In this document: piece after piece, positions 54,241 through 63,909 of the stretch
Layout of the letters: each line of letters starts with the position of its first letter
Numbering within the stretch: the stretch's first letter is position 1
DNA from: Flavobacteriaceae bacterium
Lineage (GTDB): Bacteria > Bacteroidota > Bacteroidia > Flavobacteriales > Flavobacteriaceae
Reading direction: 5' to 3'
NCBI GenBank assembly: GCA_016764435.1
Contig: JAESRX010000038.1
Location: 1 to 64,000 of the forward strand
Length of the DNA: 64,000 bases
Made by a program: the position numbers and the translations under genes
The notes under the pieces: model-generated
Told to the model about the DNA's origin: nothing
Databases searched by the model: none
The model's input: only the letters and a program-made list of their open reading frames with translations

Positions 54241-54319
54241 GTTCGGCTCTCGCAGGTCTCTTTTTAGGGGCTAGCGTTTTGTTTTCTAGAAAAGAGCATG
54301 TAAAAATGGAAGGTTAGTT

Positions 54320-54365
54320 AAAACAAGAAAGCGAAAAGTGATATCACTTTTCGCTTTCTTGTTTT
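54320..54365. terminator. Bidirectional terminator, 23-bp perfect palindrome
   Basis: Each arm is 23 bases (54320-54342 and 54343-54365), centred on GATATC. It starts with AAAACAAG and ends with CTTGTTTT, and lies between the convergent patatin and lipB genes. It would end transcription from both sides. Confidence 0.85.
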
Positions 54366-54397
54366 AATCCTTAATACGCTTCTCTAGTTCAACGTAT

Positions 54398-55093
54398 TTA
54401 TCCTATTATTTCAGCATTAAATAAAGAAGAAAAATGAGCGAGAATTTTTCCTTGAACCTCCTCAATATCTACTTTTTTATTTAATTCAGCTTCCATAGAA
54501 GTCACTGCTTTTCCTTTAATACCACAAGGAATAATATTGTCAAAATACCCTAAGTCAGTATTTGCATTTAAGGCAAAACCATGCATGGTAACCCATCTGC
54601 TAGTTCTAACACCTAATGCGCATATTTTACGAGCAAATGGAGTTCCTACATCTAACCAAACACCTGTTTCTCCTTCACTGCGTTCGCTTTTAATTCCGTA
54701 TTCAGCCAATGTTAGAATAATAGATTCCTCCAGTGTACGTAGGTATTTATGAATGTCGGTAAAAAAGTTATCAAGGTCTATAATAGGATAGCCAACGATC
54801 TGTCCTGGTCCGTGATAGGTGATGTCTCCGCCTCGGTTGATTTTATAAAACGTAGCTCCTTTTGCTTTTAATTGTTCTTCATTTAACAGTAAATTACTGA
54901 TGTCTCCACTTTTTCCTAGTGTGTAAACATGAGGGTGTTCTACAAAAAGGAAATAGTTAGGGGTTTTTTCTGAAGTATCATTTTTTCGATTAGACATTTT
55001 AATGTCTATTATTTCTTGAAATAATTTTTCTTGGTATTCCCAAGTGTCAATATAGTCTTTTGACCCTAATTTCTGAAGTTGTACTTGTTGCAT
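54398..55093 (-). CDS. lipB: Lipoyl(octanoyl) transferase LipB
   Basis: Transfers octanoyl from acyl carrier protein to lipoate-dependent enzymes. 231 residues. It has FVEHPHVYTLGKSGD, the RGGDITYHGPGQIVGYPI motif, the catalytic Lys in ARKICALGVR and the catalytic Cys in FDNIIPCGIKGKAVTS. Normal length. The Pmp3-like gene ends 8 bases upstream, so the two are likely cotranscribed. Confidence 0.96.
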   Translation of the reverse strand: MQQVQLQKLGSKDYIDTWEYQEKLFQEIIDIKMSNRKNDTSEKTPNYFLFVEHPHVYTLGKSGDISNLLLNEEQLKAKGATFYKINRGGDITYHGPGQIVGYPIIDLDNFFTDIHKYLRTLEESIILTLAEYGIKSERSEGETGVWLDVGTPFARKICALGVRTSRWVTMHGFALNANTDLGYFDNIIPCGIKGKAVTSMEAELNKKVDIEEVQGKILAHFSSLFNAEIIG

Positions 55094-55101
55094 TTTAGAT
55101 G

Positions 55102-55260
55102 TTATTTATTGGGATTGTTTATAATTACTAATGCAGCAATTACACCAGGAACCCATCCGCAGAGCGTTAATAAAAATACGATAATAATAGATCCACAACC
55201 TTTACCTATGACGGATAGAGGAGGGAAGAGAATTGCTAATACGACACGCCAAATACTCAT
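55102..55260 (-). CDS. YqaE/Pmp3-family small membrane protein
   Basis: 52 residues, MSIWRVVLAILFPPLSVIGK then GCGSIIIVFLLTLCGWVPGVIAALVII: two membrane helices around the FPP motif and the CGWVPG turn, the standard Pmp3/UPF0057 layout. Members relate to membrane potential and salt or cold stress. ATG 55260-55258 gives the canonical length; a longer frame back to 55317 adds 19 residues unlike the family. Upstream of lipB. Confidence 0.92.
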   Translation of the reverse strand: MSIWRVVLAILFPPLSVIGKGCGSIIIVFLLTLCGWVPGVIAALVIINNPNK

Positions 55261-55337
55261 AAGACAAATAATTTTAGATTTATTAATATTTTCCAAAGGT
55301 CTAAAAAATAAATACATTATCCAACGTTATAAATATG

Positions 55338-55345
55338 TACTTTTG
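55338..55345 (+). promoter_or_regulatory. Candidate -7 box of gldA
   Basis: TACTTTTG matches TANNTTTG 15 bases before the gldA ATG. No good TTG at -33. Confidence 0.4.
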
Positions 55346-55359
55346 TTAAAAATCAACAC

Positions 55360-56253
55360 ATGTTTGTAAAGGTTCAAAATATAGTGAAGAAATACGGCAA
55401 TCAGTTTGCTTTAAAAGAAGTGAGTTTTTCTTTGAAAAAAGGGGAAGTTGTTGGTTTTTTAGGTCCCAACGGTGCGGGTAAATCTTCTATGATGAAGATC
55501 ATTACCGGATTTATGGAAGCGACTTCTGGGGATGTGTTCATAGATGATGTAAAAATGACAACAGTTTCTGTGGGTCTCAAAAAACAAATAGGCTATTTGC
55601 CAGAACATAATCCGTTGTATTTGGATATGTATGTCAAGGAATATTTGTCTTTTTTAGCGTCGATTCATTCCTTAGATAAAAAGGAAGTGGACACCGCGAT
55701 AAAGGCGGTTGGCTTAGGTGCTGAGGTTTCTAAAAAAATAAAACACTTGTCTAAAGGATACCGACAGCGAGTAGGGCTAGCAGGAGCCATAATGCACAAT
55801 CCATCAGTACTTATTTTAGATGAACCTACGACGGGATTAGACCCGAATCAATTGGTCTCCATGCGTGCCTTGATAAAATCTTTAGCAGTGGATAAAGTAG
55901 TGTTGTTATCTACACATGTTATGCAAGAAGTGGAAGCTATGTGCGACCGCGTTATCATTATAAATAAAGGAGAGATTGTAGCGGATGAAAGCTTATTTGT
56001 CCTTACAGAACAGCAGGTGCAATTATTAGAAGTGGAGTTTGATAGACCTGTTTCTATGGATGAAATTCACGAATTAAAACATCTAAAAGACGCGAATAAT
56101 TACAGTGGTTTGTCTTGGGTGCTTACGTTTACTACCAGTATAGACATGCGTGCATCTGTATTTGATTTTGCACATGATAAAGGCTATAAGATTTTACAAT
56201 TAACCTCTAAGGATAAGAGCTTGGAAAGCCTGTTTTCTGCATTGACTACTTAA
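55360..56253 (+). CDS. gldA: Gliding-motility ABC transporter ATPase GldA
   Basis: 297 residues, ABC ATPase. Walker A GPNGAGKSSMMKI (near residue 37), Q-loop KQIGYLPEHNPLYLDMYVKEYL, signature LSKGYRQRVGLAGAI, Walker B LILDEPTTGLDPNQL and H-loop LLSTHVMQEVEAMCDR. The sequence pattern and the flavobacterial background fit GldA, which with GldF and GldG forms a transporter tied to gliding; the permease genes are not in the window. Converges with the DUF2807 gene, overlapping by 8 bases. Confidence 0.88.
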   Translation: MFVKVQNIVKKYGNQFALKEVSFSLKKGEVVGFLGPNGAGKSSMMKIITGFMEATSGDVFIDDVKMTTVSVGLKKQIGYLPEHNPLYLDMYVKEYLSFLASIHSLDKKEVDTAIKAVGLGAEVSKKIKHLSKGYRQRVGLAGAIMHNPSVLILDEPTTGLDPNQLVSMRALIKSLAVDKVVLLSTHVMQEVEAMCDRVIIINKGEIVADESLFVLTEQQVQLLEVEFDRPVSMDEIHELKHLKDANNYSGLSWVLTFTTSIDMRASVFDFAHDKGYKILQLTSKDKSLESLFSALTT

Positions 56254-56989
56254 ATATTAAACGCCCTTTATAGTGTTCTATGACATTTACAATTGGTGGT
56301 TTGCTATAACAATACACATTTCCGAGCCTGTATAGGTTTCCTTCTATTTTTTCCGTTGCATATACATGCATGTCATTTGTAGAAGTATTTGTGACTGTCA
56401 CATTTTTCGCAATGAGATTTGCTCCTAGAAAACGGGGGTCAGTATCTGAAAAATTCACGTTTAAATTATCAGTTGTCCCTTGAACTTTAATCGTTGCGGT
56501 TCCATTTGCTAAAACCCAAAGGTTGGTGCATTTTACCTGAATATCATAGTCTCCTATAGGTAAGTATTTGAATTTGTCTCCCGTGACATGTAAATATAAA
56601 TTAGGGTATTCTAAGGTGTTTAAGGACGTGACGGTATGTTGGGATGAATTCCTTATTTCTACGATGTTAGGGGAGGTAATAGTGATTACGGCGTCATCAT
56701 AGCCTCGTACAAAATTACAATCGTTTTCGTTGGTAAAGGTAAGTCTGTCTCCGTCTATAGTTCCAAAAATTTCTGGCTTTAAATTTTTTCCGGTTTTAAT
56801 ACTCACTTTTTGAGGGCTTCCATAGCGAAGTACTAGGCGTATGTTTTTCTGAATGGTTATTTTTGTGAATATTGGAAATTCCATTTCGTAGGTCACCGTG
56901 TGTCCTGCAGTTTGAAAACAGTCACCCGTGTCTTCTTTGTCACAGGCCATTAATAGTGTAAGTATACAGAGTAAGGCTATTTTTTTCAT
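56246..56989 (-). CDS. DUF2807 (GIN-domain) lipoprotein
   Basis: 247 residues. Lipoprotein signal with lipobox LLMACDK. The rest is a head-to-tail beta-solenoid-like GIN domain: FTKITIQKNIRLVLRYGSPQKVSIKTGKNL, GDRLTFTNENDC, NIVEIRNSSQHTV, DYDIQVKCTNLWVLANGTATI. Role in the envelope unknown. Last gene of the minus-strand run that begins with dnaE; its 3' end overlaps gldA. Confidence 0.85.
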   Translation of the reverse strand: MKKIALLCILTLLMACDKEDTGDCFQTAGHTVTYEMEFPIFTKITIQKNIRLVLRYGSPQKVSIKTGKNLKPEIFGTIDGDRLTFTNENDCNFVRGYDDAVITITSPNIVEIRNSSQHTVTSLNTLEYPNLYLHVTGDKFKYLPIGDYDIQVKCTNLWVLANGTATIKVQGTTDNLNVNFSDTDPRFLGANLIAKNVTVTNTSTNDMHVYATEKIEGNLYRLGNVYCYSKPPIVNVIEHYKGRLIFK

Positions 56990-57007
56990 AGTGTTTTATA
57001 GGTTGTT

Positions 57008-58099
57008 TTAAAAGCGATATCCCAATCCAAACTCCAAGTTCTCAGCTCTAAAGAGGTTTACTCGGATGGTAACTTCGGTAAATATATGTGTATTTAATTG
57101 ATGTTTAAAACCAATGCGTTCGTAGATGTTTGAAATGTAATTCACTGGATTGTACGCGTAATATCCTACTTGAGTAATAAAAGAAAAGGAGTCCAGTTGG
57201 AGTTCATGTCCAATAAGGATCCCTACCCTTAATTTATTATTTGTAGGTAGGTTTTTGTTTTCTGTACTGTTTATGAATTGGGCATATCTTGGAAGAAAAT
57301 TGGCGTAAAACACCTCTGTTCCGAATGTGAGGGTGGAATACCAATTTATTTTTTTACTTCCATAAGCCGTAAGGGTGTAAAAAGAATAGCGTCCACTATC
57401 AATAATTTTAGATTCATTGATACCTCCTCTGATAACGACGTTGTAGTAAATAGGTAGTTTTTCAAAGCTGTTTTTTTTGCGAGATAAAATGGCTGTCGGT
57501 ATTGTTTCTGTTGTCAATTGATAATTGATTCCTGCATGTGCGGCTATGGTGTTTAGTCCAAGGTTTGGGTTGTTAATAGCAGCATTGGAATAATGATACA
57601 GACCTAAGCCTGCTTGAAGCCCCCAATTCCCTATGATTTGTGCTCGTTTAAAGTCTAATTTTAGAAATCCAGTAAATAGTAGAGATGATCCAATAGCTTG
57701 GTTAAAGGGATTGCTTTCTTCATGATATGGATGGCTCAGATAGGCCAATCCAAAACCAGTACTTAATTTAATGGAATTGGGATTGTTTTTATTGTTTAGA
57801 AAAAAAGAATAGTGTCTAAATAATGTATAAGCGTGACCTAAGACTTCTGAATTTAAGTTTTCGTATAATAGGGACCATCCTTTTTCGGGCGCATTGTAAT
57901 GTGTATTGAAGTCTGGATTTTTAGTTGTGGGAGTACTCCATGATATAAATATTCCAGAGGCGTTTCCATCGATGGCCTTGGCTAGTTTTTTATCATGTTC
58001 TATCAGTTGCCCATAAAATCCGTCAAGTTGGATTGTGGCCTGCGAGTAGGAATTGCTACAGAGTACAAAGAAAAACAGGAATGCAATTGATTTTTTCAT
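57008..58099 (-). CDS. PagL-like acyloxyacyl hydrolase family outer-membrane protein, copy 1
   Basis: 363 residues with signal peptide (MKKSIAFLFFFVLCSNSYSQ). The segment GLYHYSNAAINNPNLGLN near residues 170-187 is the PagL-type active site (His and Ser in H-x-S-N), and the protein ends in a barrel strand (EFGLGYRF). PagL removes a 3-O-linked acyl chain from lipid A; the long Bacteroidota members are annotated as acyloxyacyl hydrolases. Activity here is inferred. A paralogue lies 44 bases upstream. Confidence 0.8.
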   Translation of the reverse strand: MKKSIAFLFFFVLCSNSYSQATIQLDGFYGQLIEHDKKLAKAIDGNASGIFISWSTPTTKNPDFNTHYNAPEKGWSLLYENLNSEVLGHAYTLFRHYSFFLNNKNNPNSIKLSTGFGLAYLSHPYHEESNPFNQAIGSSLLFTGFLKLDFKRAQIIGNWGLQAGLGLYHYSNAAINNPNLGLNTIAAHAGINYQLTTETIPTAILSRKKNSFEKLPIYYNVVIRGGINESKIIDSGRYSFYTLTAYGSKKINWYSTLTFGTEVFYANFLPRYAQFINSTENKNLPTNNKLRVGILIGHELQLDSFSFITQVGYYAYNPVNYISNIYERIGFKHQLNTHIFTEVTIRVNLFRAENLEFGLGYRF

Positions 58100-58143
58100 T
58101 TTTTAAGCTCTTTTTGGTGTTCGATTCACGTGTTAATTCTTAA

Positions 58144-59253
58144 TTAAAAACGAATACCACCGCCAAATTCTACCGTTTCTGCATCCGCACCATGAACTTT
58201 TAATCGAAGGGCTACGAACCATTTTTTATGGAAGTATCTTTTTAAGGAGATTGCCTCGTATACCTTGGTTTGATAGTCAAAATCTGAAACCAAGTAATAG
58301 CCAATCTGTCCTTCCACGGAAAAGTTATTGATAAACTGTTCATAACCAATAAAACCACCGACTCTAATGTTCGTGAAAGAGGTTCGTTTATTTGAATTTT
58401 TAACATTGGCTATTTTATAATATTCTTCTAAGAAAGGAGAATAATAGACATCGGAACCTATTTGTATGGCGGCGTTTTTACTGAGTCGTTTGTCTGCATA
58501 TATGGAGAAAACAGCAAATCCTTTCATGCCACTTCCTATATATTCTGCTTCGTTCACACCACCACGCAGTGCGATGTTTAATTTAATAGGTTCTCGATAT
58601 TTAGGAGGATCTTCACTCGGTATTAAGGAAAAAGGGATAGGAGTTTTATCCAATTGGTAATTGACACCTAAAGTAGCGGCCCATGTGTTTACTCCGTTAT
58701 TTGGAGATTTTACATTGGCATTAGACGCATGGATAAAGGTAAGACCTACATTCAGTCCTAAGTGATCTAAAATGTTTTCTCGTTGATAATAGAGTTTAAA
58801 ATAGGTGCTTGAGCCTAAGGCAGAACCGAAGGCTATATTCTTGTTGTTATTTTCTTTATCGTAGGGATTGGTATTGTAAGAAATACCAAAACCAGTACGT
58901 AGGATCAATTGATTTATTTTTTTTCTATTTAAAAGGTAAAAGTTATAATGGCCATAAAGCGCATATAAATCACCTAAAACATCACTTTTGTAATCTTGAA
59001 ATGACAAAGAGATTCCAAAATCCGGATAGTTGTATCTAGATTCCCAATGTTCACCTCCATAATTTTTTTGATTCCAACTGATGATAAATCCTTCAGGATG
59101 TCCTTGTAGAAATGCATTAGAATCTGGGCTATGCGCAATGACGTTCCCGTAGAGGTAGTCTAATTGTACATAACTTGGTTTTTTATTGATCGATTGAGAG
59201 TACCCCGCATTAATAATAGGTATTAATAAGGCAATCAGTATTATTTTTTTCAT
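58144..59253 (-). CDS. PagL-like acyloxyacyl hydrolase family outer-membrane protein, copy 2
   Basis: 369 residues, signal peptide MKKIILIALLIPIINAGYSQ. Same layout as copy 1: NVGLTFIHASNANVKSPNNG carries the H-x-S-N site, followed by VNTWAATLGVNYQL, and the C-terminus is a barrel strand (VEFGGGIRF). The two copies share the pattern but differ widely, so the duplication is old. Starts 13 bases after the dnaE stop, hence probably cotranscribed with it. Confidence 0.8.
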   Translation of the reverse strand: MKKIILIALLIPIINAGYSQSINKKPSYVQLDYLYGNVIAHSPDSNAFLQGHPEGFIISWNQKNYGGEHWESRYNYPDFGISLSFQDYKSDVLGDLYALYGHYNFYLLNRKKINQLILRTGFGISYNTNPYDKENNNKNIAFGSALGSSTYFKLYYQRENILDHLGLNVGLTFIHASNANVKSPNNGVNTWAATLGVNYQLDKTPIPFSLIPSEDPPKYREPIKLNIALRGGVNEAEYIGSGMKGFAVFSIYADKRLSKNAAIQIGSDVYYSPFLEEYYKIANVKNSNKRTSFTNIRVGGFIGYEQFINNFSVEGQIGYYLVSDFDYQTKVYEAISLKRYFHKKWFVALRLKVHGADAETVEFGGGIRF

Positions 59254-59266
59254 AGCGGGGGTAAAT

Positions 59267-62200
59267 CTATGAATTTAATTTAAATTGATAACCACCTTTT
59301 ATTAAGGCATCTATGAAATCGTTATTAATATCTATTTTTCGAGTTCTACTAGGCATGTCTAGACTTATTTTTTCTTTGACATCATTGATCACAATGTGTA
59401 GGTTTTTCTGCCCTTGGTATGCACTAATGACTTCGTTTAATTTAGAAATCATCTCTTTATTAATTTGTTTTAAATTAAAAGTAAGGGTGATTTTTTTTCC
59501 GAATTCGCCTAGGATATCTTGTAGTAAGATAACATTGGTGAACATAAAACGCACATCTCCATTGTTCCATCCTGGTTTTACAAATATCTTTAAGTATAAA
59601 AATGCATTGGGTACTAAAAAGTGTTTGTGGCGTAAATATTCTTCTCCAAATATCCTGAATTCATGAGAGCCAGAATAATCTTCTATAAAAAAGGAGCCCC
59701 ATCCTTTTCCGTTTTTTGAAATCCGATGTTGTACTTCGGTGACGATTCCTCCGATGGATAATTCTTGATTTACTAAGGCTGCTGGGTTGGCTAATGCGCT
59801 TAATAAAGAAGGGCAAAAGTATTTAATTTCTGTTTTAAAATCATCTAAGGGGTGTCCAGAGATGTAAATTCCTACCACTTCTTTTTCCTTGGATAGTTTT
59901 TCCATGACTCCCCATGGTTCACAATCAGGAATAATAGGTTCTGGGATTTGGACTTCGGAATGTTCTCCAAACATGGATATTTGTGCCGAATTTTTGCTTT
60001 CTTGAAATTTATTTCCAAAGCGCATGGCTTTTTCTAGAAAAGTAGTATTTCCATCTACGGCCATATATTGAGCACGATGTGTCTCGGAGAAAGAGTCAAA
60101 TCCTCCAGCGAGTAATAGTCCTTCGAAAGCACGTTTATTAGCAGCTCTTAAATCGATGCGTTTTGCCAAATCAAAAACAGATTTATAGCGACCTCCTTCT
60201 TTTCGATTGTTAATAATGGTCATAATAGCACCATTTCCAACACCTTTTATGGCGCCCATTCCAAAACGAACAGCTCCTGTATCGTTTACTGTAAATTTAA
60301 AAGAAGATTCGTTAATGTCTGGACCTAATACTTTTAAGCCCATTCGCTTACATTCTTCCATAAAGAAGGACACTTTTTTAATGTCGTTCATATTATTAGA
60401 AAGTACCGCAGCCATATATTCTGCAGGATAATGTGCTTTTAAATAGGCCGTTTGATAGGCTATCCAAGCGTAACAAGTAGAGTGAGATTTATTAAAGGCA
60501 TAGGATGCAAAGGCCTCCCAGTCTGTCCATATCTTTTCTAATTTATCTTCTGCATGTCCTTTTGCTTTTGCTTTTTCAATGAATTTAGGTTTCATTTTTG
60601 CCAGCACTGCAATTTGCTTTTTACCCATTGCTTTACGCAATACATCGGCTTCCCCTTTTGTAAAGTCGGCTAGTTTTTGAGACAGTAGCATTACCTGTTC
60701 TTGGTATACGGTAATACCATAGGTTTCTTTCAGGTATTCCTCCATGTCGGCCAAATCGTATTCAATCTCCTCAATCCCGTGTTTTCGATTAATAAACGAG
60801 GGGATGTATTCAATTGGACCTGGTCTGTACAGGGCATTCATGGCAATTAAATCGTCAAAAACGGTTGGTTTTAACTCGCGCATGTATTTTTGCATTCCTG
60901 CAGATTCATATTGGAAAATACCAACGGTTTCTCCGCGCTGGAAGAGTTCATAGGTTTTTACATCTTCCAAGTCAAATTCCTCAGGATCTAAATCTACCCC
61001 GTGTTTTTCTTTGACTAAGGCACAGGCATCTTTAATTAGGGTCAGTGTTTTTAGCCCCAAGAAGTCCATTTTCAAGAGTCCGGCATCTTCCACTACGGAG
61101 TTGTCAAACTGTGTGACATACATGTTGGAATCCTTGGCCAGGGCCACCGGGACATACTTGGTAATATCATCGGGAGTAATAATAACTCCACAGGCGTGAA
61201 TTCCGGTATTTCTTACCGATCCTTCCAGGACCAATGCTTTGTTAATTACTTCTGAATCGAGTCCGTTTCCTTGAGAAACTCGTTTTAATTCTTCAATTAA
61301 TTCAATTTCTTCCGACCTGAATTTTTCTTTAAGTCCTTTATCGTCCAAGCTGAAAATCTTATTCAGTTTGGTCATTTCAGGGATTAATTTAGCAATTCTA
61401 TCGGCTTCAAATAGGGGTAAATCCAAAACACGAGCGGTGTCTCTAATGGAGGATTTAGCCGCCATAGTACCGTAAGTGATAATTTGTGCAACCTGATTGG
61501 CACCATATTTTTCAATCACGTAATCCATTACACGTCCACGTCCTTCATCATCAAAATCAATATCAATATCGGGCATGGATACACGTTCCGGGTTCAGGAA
61601 ACGCTCAAAAAGTAATTTATATTTTAAAGGGTCAATATTTGTAATCCATAAACAGTAAGCAACTACAGATCCAGCGGCAGAACCACGTCCTGGTCCTACA
61701 CTTACGTCCATTTTTCTGGCCGCACGAATAAAATCTTCGACAATTAAAAAGTACCCTGGATATCCAGTATTTCTAATAACGTCCAATTCAAAATCTAGGC
61801 GTTCTATAACTTCGTCACTGAGGTCTTCTCCATATCTTATTTTAGCGCCTTTGTAGGTGATATGTCTTAAAAAAGCATTTTCTCCACGTTTTCCTCCATC
61901 CACTAAATCTTCGGGATGTACAAATTCGGGACCAATATCAAAGGCAGGAAGTAGTACAGACCTAGCAAGGGTGTACACTTCTATTTGATCTACGATTTCC
62001 TGGATATTTATAATGGCTTGTGGCACATCTTTAAAGAGCGCTTTCATTTCTGAACTCGATTTAAAGTAGTATTCGTCATTTGGTAATCCGTATCTATACC
62101 CACGTCCCCGTCCTATTGGGGTCGCTTGTTTTTCTCCGTCTTTTACACAAAGTAAAATATCGTGAGGTATGGAATCTTTACGCTCTAGGTAAAAGGTGTT

Positions 62201-63634
62201 ATTGGTGGCAATTAATTTAACGTCATGCTTTTTTGAAAAGGAAATCAATGTTTTATTGACACGGTCTTCATCCTCTTGTCCGTGGCGCATGATTTCGATG
62301 TATAAATCGCGGCCGAATTGCCCTTTCCACCAAAGCAAAGCTTCTTCTGCTTGTCTTTCTCCTAGATTTAGAATTTTATTAGGGATTTCACCGTACATAT
62401 TCCCCGTTAATACAATGATATCTTCCTTGTATTTTTCTATGATTTTACGGTCAATTCTAGGGATGTAATAAAAACCATCTACAAAGGCAATGGAGGACAT
62501 TTTAGCAATATTATGATAGCCATTTTTATTCTTTGCAAGGAGAACTACGGCATAACCATTATCTTTTACTTTTTTATTGAGGTGATCCTCACAGATGTTA
62601 AATTCACAACCAACAATAGGTTTTAGTATTTTGTTTGTAGGTTCTTTACCTGCCTCTATAAGTTCTTTATTAGCAGCTTCTACTGATTTATTATGATTTA
62701 AAACAGCTGTTACAAAATGAAATGCCGCCATCATATTACCACTGTCAGTAAGAGCAATAGCACTGTGATTGTTTTTTACCGCCCCGTTTACCATTGTTTT
62801 AATTTGCATGGTAGATTGCAGGATGGTGAACTGGGTGTGATTGTGTAAATGAGCAAAGGTAGCATCCTCCATTAATGCGATATTGTCCGAGAGGTTAATG
62901 TCCTCGGTCGCAATTTCAGACTGCTTAATTTTCTTGGCTATTTTCTCACTTTGCTTTTTTAGATTGATGTGTTTTAGACCAATTCCTGGAATTAATACTG
63001 GGTTTTTAGCCTTGTAAGTGTCTAAGAAACCTTCGCTTGCTAATAGCTCCTCTTCTGAAAAACCATCGGTACGAATTAATTCTAAGAAACAGCGTGTGGT
63101 GGCCTCTACATCCGCAGTCGCATTGTGCGCTTCTGAAAAGGGAGTTTGGAATAAAAACGCATGCAATTCCGTTAGTGTTGGAAGCTTAAATTTCCCGCCT
63201 CTACCTCCTGGTATTTGACAGAGACTTGCGGTGCGTTCTGTACAAGTATCTAAAATAGGAAGTTTGTTTAAAGGAGATTCCATACCTGCACGGTGGAACT
63301 CACAGCCCATAATATTTAAATCAAATACTACGTTTTGACCAACCACAAAGGTGGTCTTTTCCAGGGCCTCATTAAACCTGTTCAGACCGTCACGTAGGTC
63401 TATCCCTTGCTCTTGGGCAAGTTCTGTAGAGATTCCGTGAATTCTTTCTGCATCGTAAGGAATGTTATAGTCTTCGGGGATGATTAAAAAATCGTCGTGT
63501 TCCAGTAGTTTTCCAAACTCATCATGTAGCTGCCAAGCTAATTGAACACAGCGAGGCCAGTTATTAGTGTCTGTAATTGGAGCATTCCAACTCTTAGGTA
63601 AGCCCGTAGTTTCTGTATCAAAAATTAGGTACAT
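59267..63634 (-). CDS. dnaE: DNA polymerase III alpha subunit with N-terminal exonuclease domain
   Basis: Main replicative polymerase, 1455 residues. Residues 1 to about 190 form a DEDDh 3'-5' exonuclease (FDTETTGLPKSW, VVGQNVVFDLNIM, EAHNATADVEATTRCFLE), normally a separate protein (DnaQ) in Proteobacteria. The PHP domain starts near residue 263 (FAHLHNHTQFTI). The polymerase core has GPGRGSAAGSVVAYCL and the catalytic PDIDIDFDDEGRGRVMDYV near residue 686, with later NTGIHACGVIITPDD, YRPGPIEYIPSFI, YQEQVMLLSQ and ASYAFNKSHSTCYAWIAYQ. An OB fold is near the C-terminus. ATG 63634 begins directly with the exonuclease strand. Confidence 0.96.
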   Translation of the reverse strand: MYLIFDTETTGLPKSWNAPITDTNNWPRCVQLAWQLHDEFGKLLEHDDFLIIPEDYNIPYDAERIHGISTELAQEQGIDLRDGLNRFNEALEKTTFVVGQNVVFDLNIMGCEFHRAGMESPLNKLPILDTCTERTASLCQIPGGRGGKFKLPTLTELHAFLFQTPFSEAHNATADVEATTRCFLELIRTDGFSEEELLASEGFLDTYKAKNPVLIPGIGLKHINLKKQSEKIAKKIKQSEIATEDINLSDNIALMEDATFAHLHNHTQFTILQSTMQIKTMVNGAVKNNHSAIALTDSGNMMAAFHFVTAVLNHNKSVEAANKELIEAGKEPTNKILKPIVGCEFNICEDHLNKKVKDNGYAVVLLAKNKNGYHNIAKMSSIAFVDGFYYIPRIDRKIIEKYKEDIIVLTGNMYGEIPNKILNLGERQAEEALLWWKGQFGRDLYIEIMRHGQEDEDRVNKTLISFSKKHDVKLIATNNTFYLERKDSIPHDILLCVKDGEKQATPIGRGRGYRYGLPNDEYYFKSSSEMKALFKDVPQAIINIQEIVDQIEVYTLARSVLLPAFDIGPEFVHPEDLVDGGKRGENAFLRHITYKGAKIRYGEDLSDEVIERLDFELDVIRNTGYPGYFLIVEDFIRAARKMDVSVGPGRGSAAGSVVAYCLWITNIDPLKYKLLFERFLNPERVSMPDIDIDFDDEGRGRVMDYVIEKYGANQVAQIITYGTMAAKSSIRDTARVLDLPLFEADRIAKLIPEMTKLNKIFSLDDKGLKEKFRSEEIELIEELKRVSQGNGLDSEVINKALVLEGSVRNTGIHACGVIITPDDITKYVPVALAKDSNMYVTQFDNSVVEDAGLLKMDFLGLKTLTLIKDACALVKEKHGVDLDPEEFDLEDVKTYELFQRGETVGIFQYESAGMQKYMRELKPTVFDDLIAMNALYRPGPIEYIPSFINRKHGIEEIEYDLADMEEYLKETYGITVYQEQVMLLSQKLADFTKGEADVLRKAMGKKQIAVLAKMKPKFIEKAKAKGHAEDKLEKIWTDWEAFASYAFNKSHSTCYAWIAYQTAYLKAHYPAEYMAAVLSNNMNDIKKVSFFMEECKRMGLKVLGPDINESSFKFTVNDTGAVRFGMGAIKGVGNGAIMTIINNRKEGGRYKSVFDLAKRIDLRAANKRAFEGLLLAGGFDSFSETHRAQYMAVDGNTTFLEKAMRFGNKFQESKNSAQISMFGEHSEVQIPEPIIPDCEPWGVMEKLSKEKEVVGIYISGHPLDDFKTEIKYFCPSLLSALANPAALVNQELSIGGIVTEVQHRISKNGKGWGSFFIEDYSGSHEFRIFGEEYLRHKHFLVPNAFLYLKIFVKPGWNNGDVRFMFTNVILLQDILGEFGKKITLTFNLKQINKEMISKLNEVISAYQGQKNLHIVINDVKEKISLDMPSRTRKIDINNDFIDALIKGGYQFKLNS

Positions 63635-63909
63635 GAAGTCTGAATATTTTTAGTATAAATGAGGGTTTAAAATTAACCATTTTGGAATTGATAGCATTGA
63701 TTGGAGCGTAATTTTTTCAAATAGTTGTTTTTTTTAAAATAGATTCAATCTATGGAGCGCCTTACACTACTTATATGCAAGGAGTTATGTACTTGGTTGT
63801 TGAGGTGGTTGTAGGGTGCGTATTTTTAGCTGAAAAAGCTAACATCCGTCATAGTTCTTAAAATAAGCTTGTTGTAATTTTAACCTGTTAAACAGAGAGA
63901 TGTTGTTGT
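63635..63909. other. Intergenic region upstream of dnaE
   Basis: AT-rich DNA with no supportable gene. It should hold the dnaE promoter, but no clear TANNTTTG element was recognised on the minus strand. A small inverted repeat TTAGCT-GAAAA-AGCTAA lies at about 63827-63843. Confidence 0.4.
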
